The notes below the pieces were generated by a model. The model was not told the DNA's origin. It made no database searches and saw only the letters and a program-made list of their open reading frames with translations. 64,000 nucleotides of DNA from Altibacter lentus (GTDB taxonomy: Bacteria; Bacteroidota; Bacteroidia; Flavobacteriales; Flavobacteriaceae): NCBI RefSeq assembly GCF_000746845.1, contig NZ_KN050846.1, positions 3,054,963 through 3,118,962 on the forward strand. The letters run 5' to 3'. Made by a program: the position numbers and the translations under genes. The stretch's first letter is position 1. Every line of letters begins with the position of its first letter. This document shows, in pieces, positions 8,155 through 16,578 of this stretch.

Positions 8155-9393
8155 TTAGGTTCGTTCGGCTGTGAGTTGGGCGATATGTACGATCACCTCA
8201 ATCGCTTTTTGCATGCTCTCCACAGGAACGTACTCATACCTGCCGTGGAAGTTATGTCCTCCCGCGAAGATATTGGGACAGGGAAGACCCATGTAGCTCA
8301 ACTGCGATCCATCGGTTCCTCCGCGAATGGGTTTGATCAATGGGGTAATGCCTGCCTTTTTCATGGCCGCTTCGGCAATGTCCACGACGTGCATCACGGG
8401 TTCTATCTTTTCCCGCATATTGAAGTACTGGTCCTTTATCTCAACAGATACGGCTTCGCGTTCATATTGTTCATTGATATCGTCTGCCAGCTTCAGTAGC
8501 ATCTCTTTTCGTGCCTCAAAATGTTCGCGATCGTGATCCCGAATGATGTATTGTAGTTTGGTGTCGTCTACACCGCCCTTGATACTGTACAAGTGAAAGA
8601 ATCCTTGTCGGTCTTCGGTATGTTCAGGCGTTTCGAGGCGGGGGAGCGAATTGATAAAGTCTGTTGCGATATACATACTGTTGATCATCTTCCCCTTAGC
8701 ATATCCCGGGTGAACGATCTTGCCCTTGATGCTTACAACGGCACTAGCCGCATTGAAATTCTCATATTCCAGTTCACCTACTTGACTGCCATCCATGGTA
8801 TAGGCCCATGCTGCTCCAAATTTCTCAACGTCAAACTTATGCGCCCCACGACCAATTTCTTCATCGGGTGTGAATCCCACACGAATCTTTCCGTGTTTAA
8901 TTTCGGGGTGTTGGATAAGATATTCCATGGCCGATATGATCTCGGCGATGCCTGCTTTATCATCGGCACCTAATAGCGTGGTGCCATCGGTGGTGATCAA
9001 GGTCTTGCCTTTGTACAACAACAGATCCTCAAAATCGTCCGGAGAAAGAATAATATTCTGGGCTTTATTTAGGACTATGTCCTTGCCATTGTAATTCTCT
9101 ACGATCTGGGGCTTCACATTGGCGCCCGTAAAATCGGGAGTGGTGTCAAAATGTGAAATGAATCCAATAATCGGTACTTCGTGATCCACATTAGAAGGCA
9201 AGGTTGCCATAATGTAAGCATGTTCATCTATGGTTACCTCCTCCATACCAATACTTTTTAATTCTTCCACAAGCGCATTCGCAAGGTCCCATTGTTTCAT
9301 GGTGCTTGGCGTTGTGTTACTCTCAGGATCACTTTCGGTGTCCACGGTGACATAACTTATAAATCGGTTGATGAGGTGTTGTTTGTCGATCAT
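8155..9393 (-). CDS. pepT: Peptidase T (tripeptide aminopeptidase, M20B)
   Basis: Cytosolic dizinc aminopeptidase removing the N-terminal residue from tripeptides. Visible family landmarks: FISHFDT (zinc His and catalytic Asp) near residue 78, [12 protein letters not shown] (bridging Asp) near 140, [11 protein letters not shown] (catalytic Glu and ligand Glu) near 173, [15 protein letters not shown] near 355 and the C-terminal [12 protein letters not shown] ligand His. The 412-residue length matches PepT. It is convergent with yajC and has no close upstream partner on its strand. Confidence 0.93.
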   Translation of the reverse strand: MIDKQHLINRFISYVTVDTESDPESNTTPSTMKQWDLANALVEELKSIGMEEVTIDEHAYIMATLPSNVDHEVPIIGFISHFDTTPDFTGANVKPQIVENYNGKDIVLNKAQNIILSPDDFEDLLLYKGKTLITTDGTTLLGADDKAGIAEIISAMEYLIQHPEIKHGKIRVGFTPDEEIGRGAHKFDVEKFGAAWAYTMDGSQVGELEYENFNAASAVVSIKGKIVHPGYAKGKMINSMYIATDFINSLPRLETPEHTEDRQGFFHLYSIKGGVDDTKLQYIIRDHDREHFEARKEMLLKLADDINEQYEREAVSVEIKDQYFNMREKIEPVMHVVDIAEAAMKKAGITPLIKPIRGGTDGSQLSYMGLPCPNIFAGGHNFHGRYEYVPVESMQKAIEVIVHIAQLTAERT

Positions 9394-9454
9394 ACAGTTA
9401 GATTTTCAGTACAAATTAAAACATATTCAAATTAACTATTACGCACTTTAATAC

Positions 9455-9462
9455 TATTTTTG
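9455..9462 (+). promoter_or_regulatory. -7 box (TATTTTTG) for pyrD
   Basis: An exact TAnnTTTG match 19-26 bases before the ATG at 9481. It rules against the in-frame TTG at 9460 as the real start, because that codon lies inside the promoter element. Confidence 0.55.
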
Positions 9463-9480
9463 CAAAAGATTTTCACGCCT

Positions 9481-10518
9481 ATGTACAAAGCGATCCTTCG
9501 ACCCATCCTGTATCTTTTCGATCCTGAAAAAATTCATCACACTACATTTTCACTCATTCGTTTTATGAACCGGATAGGGATGGGAGGCCTTTTCCGAAGT
9601 ATTTACAATGTAAAAGACCCCAGGCTAGAACGTGAACTTTTTGGGCTTAGCTTTCCAAACCCGGTGGGACTGGCAGCCGGCTTCGACAAGGATGCGAAAT
9701 TGTATCGCGAACTGTCCAATTTTGGCTTCGGATTTATTGAAATAGGAACGCTTACGCCGAAGCCCCAACCGGGCAATCCGAAAAAGAGGTTGTTCCGTTT
9801 GTTAGAGGATGAGGCCCTCATCAATCGTATGGGATTTAACAATGGAGGGGTAGAAGAAGCCGTGGAAAGGTTAAAGAAAAATCCTTCAGGAAAGGGTCAT
9901 GTACTCATTGGAGGTAATATTGGGAAGAACAAGGCGACACCCAATGAAGAAGCCGTTACCGACTATGTGATCTGTTTTGAGGCGCTGTTCGACCATGTCG
10001 ACTATTTTGTGGTGAATGTAAGTTCACCCAACACGCCCAATCTTAGGGCGCTTCAGGATAAGGAACCTCTTACCCGGCTTTTGCTGAAGCTTCAGCAGCA
10101 GAACGCAGAAAAGCCACAGCGCAAACCCATATTATTAAAAATCGCTCCGGATCTTTCCGAAGCACAATTGCTGGATATCATCGAGATCGTTTCAGAAACT
10201 AAAATAGACGGGGTGATCGCAACCAATACTACCATTTCCCGTGAGGGTCTGCGATCGCCAGTACAGCATGAAACGGGCGGTATGAGCGGGAAACCTCTTG
10301 CAGACCGATCGACCGAAGTAATCAAATTTCTCTGTGAAAAAAGCCAAAATGCCTTTCCGGTGATTGGTGTCGGAGGGATCCATTCGCCCAAGGATGCGCT
10401 TGAAAAATTGAATGCCGGAGCGAGTTTGGTGCAGCTTTATACCGGCTTTATCTACGAAGGTCCCAAACTCGTAAAAGAGATAAACAAAACGCTACTGAAG
10501 CAGCACAGGAATGATTGA
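9481..10518 (+). CDS. pyrD: Quinone-dependent dihydroorotate dehydrogenase (class 2)
   Basis: Membrane-associated flavoprotein oxidising dihydroorotate to orotate in pyrimidine synthesis, with quinone as acceptor. The amphipathic N-terminus typical of class 2 enzymes is present ([20 protein letters not shown]). Core motifs: [44 protein letters not shown], the catalytic-Ser loop [12 protein letters not shown], and the FMN-phosphate site GVGGI near the end. I use the ATG at 9481 because the upstream TTG overlaps the -7 box. The last 8 bases overlap the LysE gene, which suggests translational coupling. Confidence 0.93.
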   Translation: MYKAILRPILYLFDPEKIHHTTFSLIRFMNRIGMGGLFRSIYNVKDPRLERELFGLSFPNPVGLAAGFDKDAKLYRELSNFGFGFIEIGTLTPKPQPGNPKKRLFRLLEDEALINRMGFNNGGVEEAVERLKKNPSGKGHVLIGGNIGKNKATPNEEAVTDYVICFEALFDHVDYFVVNVSSPNTPNLRALQDKEPLTRLLLKLQQQNAEKPQRKPILLKIAPDLSEAQLLDIIEIVSETKIDGVIATNTTISREGLRSPVQHETGGMSGKPLADRSTEVIKFLCEKSQNAFPVIGVGGIHSPKDALEKLNAGASLVQLYTGFIYEGPKLVKEINKTLLKQHRND

Positions 10519-11125
10519 GCACCTGTACCTTTTTATGCTGGCAACGCTGGCGTTAGCACTTTCTCCCGGACCGGATAATATTTACGTGCTTACACAATCA
10601 TTGACCCACGGTGCCAAAAGTGGTATTGCGACCACGGCGGGTCTCATTAGTGGGTGTATTGTTCACACCAGCCTATTAGCTTTTGGAGTTTCTGCGTTGA
10701 TCACTGCTTCGGAAACACTTTTCTATACGATCAAGATTTTAGGCGCGCTTTATTTGCTGTACTTGGCCTATAAAGTTTTTAAAAGCACTCCTGATGTTTC
10801 GTATTCGAGCGATGCTCCAAAAAAATCATACGGTGAGCTGTTCAAGATAGGTGTGATCATGAATCTCTTAAATCCGAAGGTCATGATCTTTTTCTTGGCG
10901 TTCTTCCCGGCCTTTTTGTGGGATCCTTCGGAAAACACCGTTCTACAATTCTATATTCTGGGAATCACATTTATGGTGGTTTCATTTCTCACTTTTAGCA
11001 CCATCGCATTGCTGGCCGGAAGTATTTCGCGGTTTCTTACCAAAGGAAGGGTCGTTGGAGTTGTTTTGAAATGGCTTCAGATACTTGTGTTTGTGGGGAT
11101 TGCTTTGTATATCGTGATCCCTTAG
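10511..11125 (+). CDS. LysE/RhtB-family amino-acid exporter
   Basis: Inner-membrane exporter of 204 residues with about six hydrophobic helices. The N-terminal family motif [16 protein letters not shown] (near residues 16-31) is followed by GLISGCIVH and the [16 protein letters not shown] segment, all typical of LysE/RhtB transporters. The substrate (lysine, threonine, homoserine lactone or other) cannot be deduced. It overlaps pyrD by 8 bases. Confidence 0.88.
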   Translation: MIEHLYLFMLATLALALSPGPDNIYVLTQSLTHGAKSGIATTAGLISGCIVHTSLLAFGVSALITASETLFYTIKILGALYLLYLAYKVFKSTPDVSYSSDAPKKSYGELFKIGVIMNLLNPKVMIFFLAFFPAFLWDPSENTVLQFYILGITFMVVSFLTFSTIALLAGSISRFLTKGRVVGVVLKWLQILVFVGIALYIVIP

Positions 11126-11178
11126 ATTTTTTAAACGAATAGATTTTTCCCTGCTCGGGAATTTATATCTTTATCCTA

Positions 11179-12042
11179 ATGCAACACGTCAAGATCATAG
11201 AATGTCCCAGAGATGCCATGCAAGGCATTAAAGATTGGATACCAAGCATCGAAAAAGTAGAATACATTCAGTCTTTATTGCGATGCGGTTTTGACACCAT
11301 TGATTTTGGGAGTTTTGTTTCTCCAAAGGCGATTCCTCAAATGCAGGATACAGCAGCGGTACTGTCGCAATTAGACCTGACACAGACGCAAAGTAAATTA
11401 TTGGCCATTGTCGCCAATGTTCGCGGAGCGCAAGCAGCAGTACAGCATCCGGAAATCGATTATCTGGGATACCCTTTTTCCATCTCTGAAAATTTCCAGA
11501 TGCGGAACACGCATAAGACCATTGCACAGTCCATTGATGTCCTACAGGAAATTCTCGAGCTGGCAGACAAGCATTCGAAAGAAGTCGTTGCATACTTATC
11601 CATGGGATTTGGGAATCCGTATGGTGATCCCTGGAATGTCGCCATCGTAGGCGAGTGGACCGAACGACTTTCGGCTATGGGGGTAAAGATCCTTTCCTTA
11701 AGTGACACGGTTGGCACCTCCACACCGGAGATCATTACCTATTTATTCTCTAGTCTCATTTCGCAATACCCCCACATAGAATTTGGGGCGCACTTACACA
11801 CCACGCCTACCGCTTGGCATGAAAAGGTGGACGCAGCATACAAAGCCGGTTGCCGTCGATTCGACGGAGCTATTCAAGGTTTTGGCGGTTGCCCCATGGC
11901 CAAGGATGAATTGACGGGTAACATGCCTACAGAAAAGATGCTTAGTTATTTTACTGCGGAAAAGATTGACAGTGGTATTAATCCTATGTCTTTTGAAAGT
12001 GCACATAACCAAGCCACTAAGATTTTTACAAAATACCATTGA
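11179..12042 (+). CDS. Hydroxymethylglutaryl-CoA lyase-like enzyme
   Basis: Cytosolic HMGL-like TIM-barrel aldolase, expected to split HMG-CoA to acetyl-CoA and acetoacetate in leucine degradation. Landmarks: IECPRDAMQG in place of the classic EVGPRDGLQ, DFGSFVSPKAIPQM, the metal-binding His pair in GAHLHTTPTAW, and the catalytic-loop form GFGGCPMAKDELTGN. The length of 287 is typical. The changed N-terminal active-site motif occurs in Bacteroidetes members, so HMG-CoA specificity is likely but not certain. The leucine dehydrogenase gene in this window would act in the same pathway but is not adjacent. Confidence 0.8.
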   Translation: MQHVKIIECPRDAMQGIKDWIPSIEKVEYIQSLLRCGFDTIDFGSFVSPKAIPQMQDTAAVLSQLDLTQTQSKLLAIVANVRGAQAAVQHPEIDYLGYPFSISENFQMRNTHKTIAQSIDVLQEILELADKHSKEVVAYLSMGFGNPYGDPWNVAIVGEWTERLSAMGVKILSLSDTVGTSTPEIITYLFSSLISQYPHIEFGAHLHTTPTAWHEKVDAAYKAGCRRFDGAIQGFGGCPMAKDELTGNMPTEKMLSYFTAEKIDSGINPMSFESAHNQATKIFTKYH

Positions 12043-12043
12043 T

Positions 12044-13588
12044 ATGAAACCACAGTACTATTTTTCGTTACTTTTTCTATTGGTATTAATGGCCTGCAAG
12101 CCACAACAGAATACCGTAGCGAACGGAAAGGACGATGGCATCATTACGTTTACCTTTATTCAGCTTAATGATGTATACGAGATCGCCCCTTTAAGCGGAG
12201 GGAAATATGGCGGATTGGCTCGTGTTGCCTATGTACGGGATTCGATACAACGCCAAAATCCAAATACGTTTCTTCTCATGGCCGGCGATTTTTTAAATCC
12301 GTCGCTATTGGGCACCATTAAGTACGAAGGAGAACGCATCCAAGGGAAACAGATGATAGAAGTGATGAACGCTATGGATTTCGATCTGGTGACATTTGGA
12401 AATCATGAGTTTGACATAGGCGAAGCAAGCCTTCAAAAACGATTGAACGAATCACAGTTCCCCTGGACTTCGGCCAATGTGCGGCACGTGCTGGCCGGAG
12501 ATACCATTCCTTTCGTGTACTGGCGTGACGGTGCCGCGGTTCCGGTGGGCGATACCCAACTTTTTAAACTATCCGATTCCGATGGAACCAAGATCACCCT
12601 TGGATTTTTTAGTGTGACCCTGGATTCGAATCCGCAGGAATTTGTGTCTTATGGTGATGTACTTTCCGAAGCAAAACGGGCATATCAAGATCTGGAACCC
12701 ATCACCGACCTGGTGTTCGGGCTGACCCATGTCACTCTGGAACAAGACAAAGAATTAGCCCGTCAATTACCGAAGGTACCGCTATTTATGGGCGGTCATG
12801 AGCACAACAGCATGCAGGTATCTACCCAAAACGGGACGATCGTAAAGGCAGACGCCAATGCAAAAACGGTCTATGTACATACGCTAACCTATAGCACTCA
12901 AACAAAAAAGCTCCAGATCGATTCGAAGTTACTTCCCATAGACGAGCGAACGCCGTCCAAACCCGAAGTAGCCGCTATCGTGGCAAAATGGGACAAGATA
13001 TTACAGCAATCAGTCTCGGAGGTGATCGACAATCCTAACGAAGTGATCTATATGGCCTATCCGCCTTTGGATGGAACCGATAGTGCAAGTAGAGGAGTAC
13101 AGACCAACTTAGGAGCAATTATAACCCATGCTATGGCATTATCTTTTACCCATGATGTTGATGGGGCCTTAGTGAATGGCGGTTCCATACGCTTGGACGA
13201 TATGCTTGCAGGAGAAGTGACCAGTTTGGATATTTTCAGGGTGTTGCCTTTTGGAGGGAATGTGGTAAAAGTACAGATGGAAGGTGCCCTGCTGTTAAAG
13301 GTGCTGGACTACGGAAAGGCAAGCGGTGGAACAGGAGCCTATTTGCAACGATATAACATTGCGGAGAGTTCTACCGGAGGTTGGTTACTGGGAGGTGAAG
13401 CGATTGATGAAGATGAAAACTACACCATCGCCTTTAGTGATTTCTTATTAAAAGGGTATGATATTCCTTTTCTCACGCCAAAGCATCCGGGTGTATTGGA
13501 GGTGTATGAACCTATGGAAAGTGAAGCTGCTTCCGATATTCGAAAGGCAGTAATACTCTATCTAAAATCTAAAAAGCAGCAACCATGA
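12044..13588 (+). CDS. 5'-nucleotidase / UshA-type metallophosphoesterase lipoprotein
   Basis: Exported lipoprotein hydrolysing 5'-nucleotides or related phosphoesters. The lipobox LMAC lies near residue 19. The calcineurin-like domain shows FIQLNDVYEI, MAGDFLNPS, FGNHEFD and MGGHEHN, which together supply the dimetal ligands. The C-terminal 5'-nucleotidase domain has the NGGSIR and VLPFGG motifs and a YNIAE/FLLKGYD region. I start at the ATG at 12044, one base after the lyase stop; the frame is open upstream to 11966 but that extension lies inside the lyase gene and lacks a signal. It overlaps the next gene by 4 bases. Confidence 0.88.
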   Translation: MKPQYYFSLLFLLVLMACKPQQNTVANGKDDGIITFTFIQLNDVYEIAPLSGGKYGGLARVAYVRDSIQRQNPNTFLLMAGDFLNPSLLGTIKYEGERIQGKQMIEVMNAMDFDLVTFGNHEFDIGEASLQKRLNESQFPWTSANVRHVLAGDTIPFVYWRDGAAVPVGDTQLFKLSDSDGTKITLGFFSVTLDSNPQEFVSYGDVLSEAKRAYQDLEPITDLVFGLTHVTLEQDKELARQLPKVPLFMGGHEHNSMQVSTQNGTIVKADANAKTVYVHTLTYSTQTKKLQIDSKLLPIDERTPSKPEVAAIVAKWDKILQQSVSEVIDNPNEVIYMAYPPLDGTDSASRGVQTNLGAIITHAMALSFTHDVDGALVNGGSIRLDDMLAGEVTSLDIFRVLPFGGNVVKVQMEGALLLKVLDYGKASGGTGAYLQRYNIAESSTGGWLLGGEAIDEDENYTIAFSDFLLKGYDIPFLTPKHPGVLEVYEPMESEAASDIRKAVILYLKSKKQQP

Positions 13589-14064
13589 AAAAAGCAATAA
13601 AGATTTTCCTTGTTTTGGCCTTGATCGCCTTGGTCATTATTCAATTTATACGTCCGGAAAAGAATCAGGCAGGGTATGAAAGTGTCATGACTTTTGAAAG
13701 AGAAACAAAGCCTTCGGCACAGGTAGCTTCTATACTGAAGGAGAATTGCTACGACTGTCACAGCGATCACACACAATACCCCTGGTATGCCGAAATAGCG
13801 CCCTTTTCATTTTGGTTGGCAGAACACATAGAACACGGTCAAGGCCATTTTAATGTATCCCAATGGGAAAGCTACTCTGCCAAGAAAAAAGACCACAAAC
13901 TGGAAGAAGTGATCGAAATGGTAAAAGAGGGTGAAATGCCTTTGGATTCCTACACCTGGATCCACGGGGACCTTTCAGAAGAAGATACCGTTCTTTTATT
14001 GCAATGGGCCACCGTGGCAAGGCTTCAGTATAAGGCGCAACTGGAGATATCAAGCAATAAATAG
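13585..14064 (+). CDS. Haem-binding domain protein with CXXCH motif
   Basis: Exported or membrane-anchored protein of 159 residues with an N-terminal hydrophobic helix (about 5-22). A single c-type haem motif CYDCH lies near residue 53, within NCYDCHSDHTQYPWYAEIAPFSFWLAEHI, which matches the Bacteroidetes haem-binding domain family. A MPLDSYTWIHGDLSEED region follows and could carry the distal ligand. Electron carrier or haem sensor roles are possible; the partner is unknown. It starts inside the stop of the 5'-nucleotidase gene (ATGA overlap), so the two are translated together. Confidence 0.83.
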   Translation: MKKAIKIFLVLALIALVIIQFIRPEKNQAGYESVMTFERETKPSAQVASILKENCYDCHSDHTQYPWYAEIAPFSFWLAEHIEHGQGHFNVSQWESYSAKKKDHKLEEVIEMVKEGEMPLDSYTWIHGDLSEEDTVLLLQWATVARLQYKAQLEISSNK

Positions 14065-14100
14065 TTCACTTTCAAATTAATAAAAAAACAAATCAAAATT

Positions 14101-14121
14101 TATTTAAATTTATTCTAAATA
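14101..14121. promoter_or_regulatory. Putative operator 1: TATTTA-N9-TAAATA
   Basis: A dyad TATTTA (14101-14106), nine bases, TAAATA (14116-14121), directly upstream of the -33 element of the porin promoter. A second copy with the same arms and spacing lies just downstream of the transcription start. The right arm reads TTCTAAATAA here and GTCTAAATAA in the second copy. Confidence 0.5.
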
Positions 14122-14124
14122 AGC

Positions 14125-14155
14125 TTGTGAGATCTCCTTTTTGATTTTATTTTTG
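14125..14155 (+). promoter_or_regulatory. Promoter of the porin gene
   Basis: TTG at 14125-14127, a 20-base spacer and TATTTTTG at 14148-14155: both Bacteroidetes elements at expected spacing. Transcription should start near 14162 and yield a leader of nearly 40 bases that contains operator 2. Confidence 0.75.
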
Positions 14156-14172
14156 CGGCTGGAAAAAACATC

Positions 14173-14193
14173 TATTTATATTCAGTCTAAATA
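14173..14193. promoter_or_regulatory. Putative operator 2: TATTTA-N9-TAAATA
   Basis: Second copy of the dyad, TATTTA (14173-14178), nine bases, TAAATA (14188-14193), seven bases before the porin ATG and about 11-31 bases after the predicted transcription start. A protein bound at both copies would bracket the promoter, as expected for repression. Confidence 0.5.
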
Positions 14194-14199
14194 AAATTC

Positions 14200-15378
14200 A
14201 TGAGAAATCTAACAATTCTAACCCTTTTATTAGTTACTTCATTGAGCGTGGCGCAAACCGCCAACGATTCTATTTCTGTAGACCCACAACTTCAACAGAA
14301 CGCGGCACAACGTATCCTTTCCGGAAACTACGGAAAAGCTGTGACCATTGGTGCCTATGGTGAGATCAATTACAATCAGCCGGAAGGCGATAATGGTGAA
14401 TTGGACGTACAGCGTCTGGTAGTACTATTGGGATATAAGTTCAATGAAAAGACACAGTTTGTGTCCGAGATCGAGTTTGAACATGTTGAAGAAGTATTTG
14501 TAGAGCAAGCATTTGTTAACTATGCGGTAAGCAATAATGTGAGTTTACGCGGAGGATTGATGTTGGTACCTATGGGTATCGTTAACGAATTCCACGAACC
14601 AACTACATTCAATGGTGTCGAAAGACCTGCCGTAGACAACAGCATTGTTCCTACCACCTGGCGTGAGATTGGAGTAGGGGTCACCGGGCGTTTCCCGGAT
14701 GCTTCTTTAGGATACCAGGCCTATATCTTCAACGGATTTAAATCTACGGTTTCAGACGGAGAAGGCGGAGCCAACGGATTTTTAAGCGGAAGCAGCGGTT
14801 TACGTGGCGGACGCCAAAAAGGGATACAGTCAACAATTGATTCCCCAACGTTCTCTACCAAGCTGGATTACTACGGAATCCCGGGATTGCGATTAGGATT
14901 GTCGGGTTATTTCGGAAGAACTCAAGCAGAAGACGATGTGGATATGCTTGATGGAGCCGATATCGGGATCGCTATGGTAGGCTTCGATGCACGATATGGC
15001 TTTCAGCGTTTTACCGCAAGAGGGCAATTCATTTACGCTTCATTGAACGATACCGAAGCTTATAACGATCTCACAGGACGAGACCTGGGGAGTGCCTTGC
15101 AAGGATATTATATTGAAGGAGCCTATAACCTCTTACCACTTACAGCCAAGCAACGACTTTACGCTTTCGCGCGATACGAGAATTACGATACTCATGCAAA
15201 TACCGATGGTGATCTTATGAGAAATGATGCGTACAACCGTACCGATATCACCACCGGATTGAGCTATCACATTGCCCCCGGGGTGGTGCTTAAAGGAGAC
15301 TACCAGTTTAGAGATAACAATGTAGAGAACGGAGATGTGGACGATCGTTTGAACTTTGGGATCGGAGTTTGGTTCTAA
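14200..15378 (+). CDS. Outer-membrane porin (OprP/O-like beta-barrel)
   Basis: Exported protein of 392 residues with a clear signal peptide (MRNLTILTLLLVTSLSVAQ). The rest alternates polar and hydrophobic residues, is rich in Gly and aromatic residues and ends in Phe (GIGVWF), as outer-membrane barrels do. Segments such as VSEIEFEHVEEVFVEQAFVNY, GGLMLVPMGIVNEFHEP and GAYNLLP fit the phosphate-selective porin-like family common in Bacteroidetes. The solute is unknown. It has its own strong promoter flanked by two putative operators, so it is probably tightly regulated. A hairpin after the stop may end the transcript. Confidence 0.83.
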   Translation: MRNLTILTLLLVTSLSVAQTANDSISVDPQLQQNAAQRILSGNYGKAVTIGAYGEINYNQPEGDNGELDVQRLVVLLGYKFNEKTQFVSEIEFEHVEEVFVEQAFVNYAVSNNVSLRGGLMLVPMGIVNEFHEPTTFNGVERPAVDNSIVPTTWREIGVGVTGRFPDASLGYQAYIFNGFKSTVSDGEGGANGFLSGSSGLRGGRQKGIQSTIDSPTFSTKLDYYGIPGLRLGLSGYFGRTQAEDDVDMLDGADIGIAMVGFDARYGFQRFTARGQFIYASLNDTEAYNDLTGRDLGSALQGYYIEGAYNLLPLTAKQRLYAFARYENYDTHANTDGDLMRNDAYNRTDITTGLSYHIAPGVVLKGDYQFRDNNVENGDVDDRLNFGIGVWF

Positions 15379-15402
15379 GCTGCTAAGCAATGTTCATTAG
15401 CC

Positions 15403-15440
15403 GGGATGCCTCTTGTACACACAAGAGGTATTCCCATTTA
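15403..15440 (+). terminator. Hairpin after the porin gene
   Basis: GGGAT-GCCTCTTGT pairs with ACAAGAGGT-ATTCCC with a small bulge (core 8-bp stem CCTCTTGT/ACAAGAGG), followed by an A/T-rich stretch. It lies 25 bases after the porin stop. The T-run is interrupted, so termination is likely but may be partial. Confidence 0.6.
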
Positions 15441-15468
15441 AAAATTTTATGAAGTCCGAATTGTTAAA

Positions 15469-15476
15469 TACCTTTG
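15469..15476 (+). promoter_or_regulatory. TACCTTTG box immediately before the FMN-binding gene
   Basis: An exact TAnnTTTG match whose last base lies only 4 bases before the ATG at 15481. If used, transcription would begin at or just after that ATG, implying a leaderless message or a start at the second Met (15493). There is no TTG at the -33 distance, so it may be fortuitous. Confidence 0.3.
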
Positions 15477-15480
15477 TAAC

Positions 15481-16011
15481 ATGATCAAAAAAATGCCGTT
15501 ACTTGTTATTATAATACTCTTCTTGAGTGCATTTACCATTCCATCGAATGTAGAGAAGAAAGCCGATAAGGTCATGGAGAAGTTTTACGAAACAGAAGCC
15601 ATTAGAAAAGAGACCATTTCTATTTCTGAAGCCGATCAAGAAAAAATTCCTTCGCAATTCGGTGATAAGAATCTGTTCAAGGTTTTTGTAAATAACAAAT
15701 TTACAGGCTATGGCTATATTGGGAATGCGCCCAGTAAGACCGCCACGTTCGATTATTTAGTGCTATTCGATAAACAGTTCATCATTACCAAGAGCAAAGT
15801 GCTGATCTACCGTGAGGAGTACGGCGGGGAGATAGGCAGTAAACGTTGGTTACAACAATTTGACGGCGTTCCGGCCGGTGCCAAGGAACTGCGATACAAT
15901 CAGGAGATCATCCCTATTAGTGGCGCGACCATTTCGGTACGTAATATGACCAAGGCCATGAACGATCTTTTAGAGAGTATTTCCATCCTTCAGAAACAAA
16001 ACAAACTATAA
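15481..16011 (+). CDS. FMN-binding domain protein (RnfG/NqrC-like)
   Basis: Exported or membrane-anchored protein of 176 residues with an N-terminal hydrophobic segment (residues 6-20). The C-terminal half has the FMN_bind pattern, ending in IIPISGATISVRNMTKAMND, where the S-G-A-T-x-S element is the site of covalent flavin attachment in RnfG/NqrC relatives. Single FMN-binding proteins of this kind carry electrons across or along the inner membrane. The next gene starts within its stop codon (TAATG), which points to a functional pair with that membrane protein. Confidence 0.8.
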   Translation: MIKKMPLLVIIILFLSAFTIPSNVEKKADKVMEKFYETEAIRKETISISEADQEKIPSQFGDKNLFKVFVNNKFTGYGYIGNAPSKTATFDYLVLFDKQFIITKSKVLIYREEYGGEIGSKRWLQQFDGVPAGAKELRYNQEIIPISGATISVRNMTKAMNDLLESISILQKQNKL

Positions 16012-16499
16012 TGCAACTGCACGGGCGCATCCATACCTTTCCGAAGCATATAAGACATTTTATTGCAGCCTTTGTAGTGGTCTTGAGCATTGGGTATGGA
16101 ACGGGCTTATTATTCGTGGGGCAAACCGATACCACGACACCTGCAGGTATTGAGGAGAACTACCTGGGGAATGAAGATATCGAGGATCCGGCGGTGATGA
16201 AATTCAAAAAAGGAGAGCGCGAGATGCTTACCATACTCCATACTCATATTTTATCGATCTCCTTTATCTTCTTTTTTTTGGGAGGTCTATTGGCACTCAC
16301 CTCCCTTCCCAAAAATCTAAAAGCTTTTTTAATGATCGAACCCTTCGTTTCGATCGTACTCACCTTTGGTGGGATCTATTTAATGTGGCAAGGAATCTCT
16401 TGGATGAAGTATGTGGTGATGATCTCCGGCACGGTAATGACGGCGGTTTATATCGTGGGAGCTATCGCCTTGCTAATTCAATTATATAAAAGACGATAA
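16011..16499 (+). CDS. Small four-helix membrane protein, unknown function
   Basis: I do not recognise a named family. The 162-residue protein has four probable membrane helices: about 18-38, 77-97, 104-123 and 130-155. A hydrophilic loop of about 35 residues (DTTTPAGIEENYLGNEDIED) lies between helices 1 and 2, and two His residues precede helix 2 (ILHTHILSISF), which could bind haem. It overlaps the FMN-binding gene by one base, so it may be the membrane partner or anchor of that flavoprotein. This is inference from context. Confidence 0.65.
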   Translation: MQLHGRIHTFPKHIRHFIAAFVVVLSIGYGTGLLFVGQTDTTTPAGIEENYLGNEDIEDPAVMKFKKGEREMLTILHTHILSISFIFFFLGGLLALTSLPKNLKAFLMIEPFVSIVLTFGGIYLMWQGISWMKYVVMISGTVMTAVYIVGAIALLIQLYKRR

Positions 16500-16516
16500 A
16501 TCTCAACTTTATATAG

Positions 16517-16524
16517 TATATTTG
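16517..16524 (+). promoter_or_regulatory. -7 box (TATATTTG) for guaB
   Basis: An exact TAnnTTTG match. The transcript would begin near 16530, leaving a leader of about 50 bases that is largely self-complementary. No TTG was found near -33. Confidence 0.55.
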
Positions 16525-16526
16525 CA

Positions 16527-16578
16527 CGCAATTAATACGTAACCACTTTCGGGACTTCGGAAGTTAATTTTAATTGCG
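16527..16578 (+). promoter_or_regulatory. Structured guaB leader closed by a 9-bp stem next to the start codon
   Basis: CGCAATTAA at 16527-16535 is the exact reverse complement of TTAATTGCG at 16570-16578, and the ATG begins at 16579. Between them ACTTTC and GGAAGT can form an inner stem. The structure would bring the start codon directly to the base of a stem. The outer arm begins at about the predicted transcription start, so its full formation depends on the exact first base. Confidence 0.4.

Noticed and set aside
11966-12043. Earlier start of the 5'-nucleotidase gene inside the HMG-CoA-lyase-like gene
   Set aside because: The extension has no family similarity and would bury the lipoprotein signal that begins at 12044.
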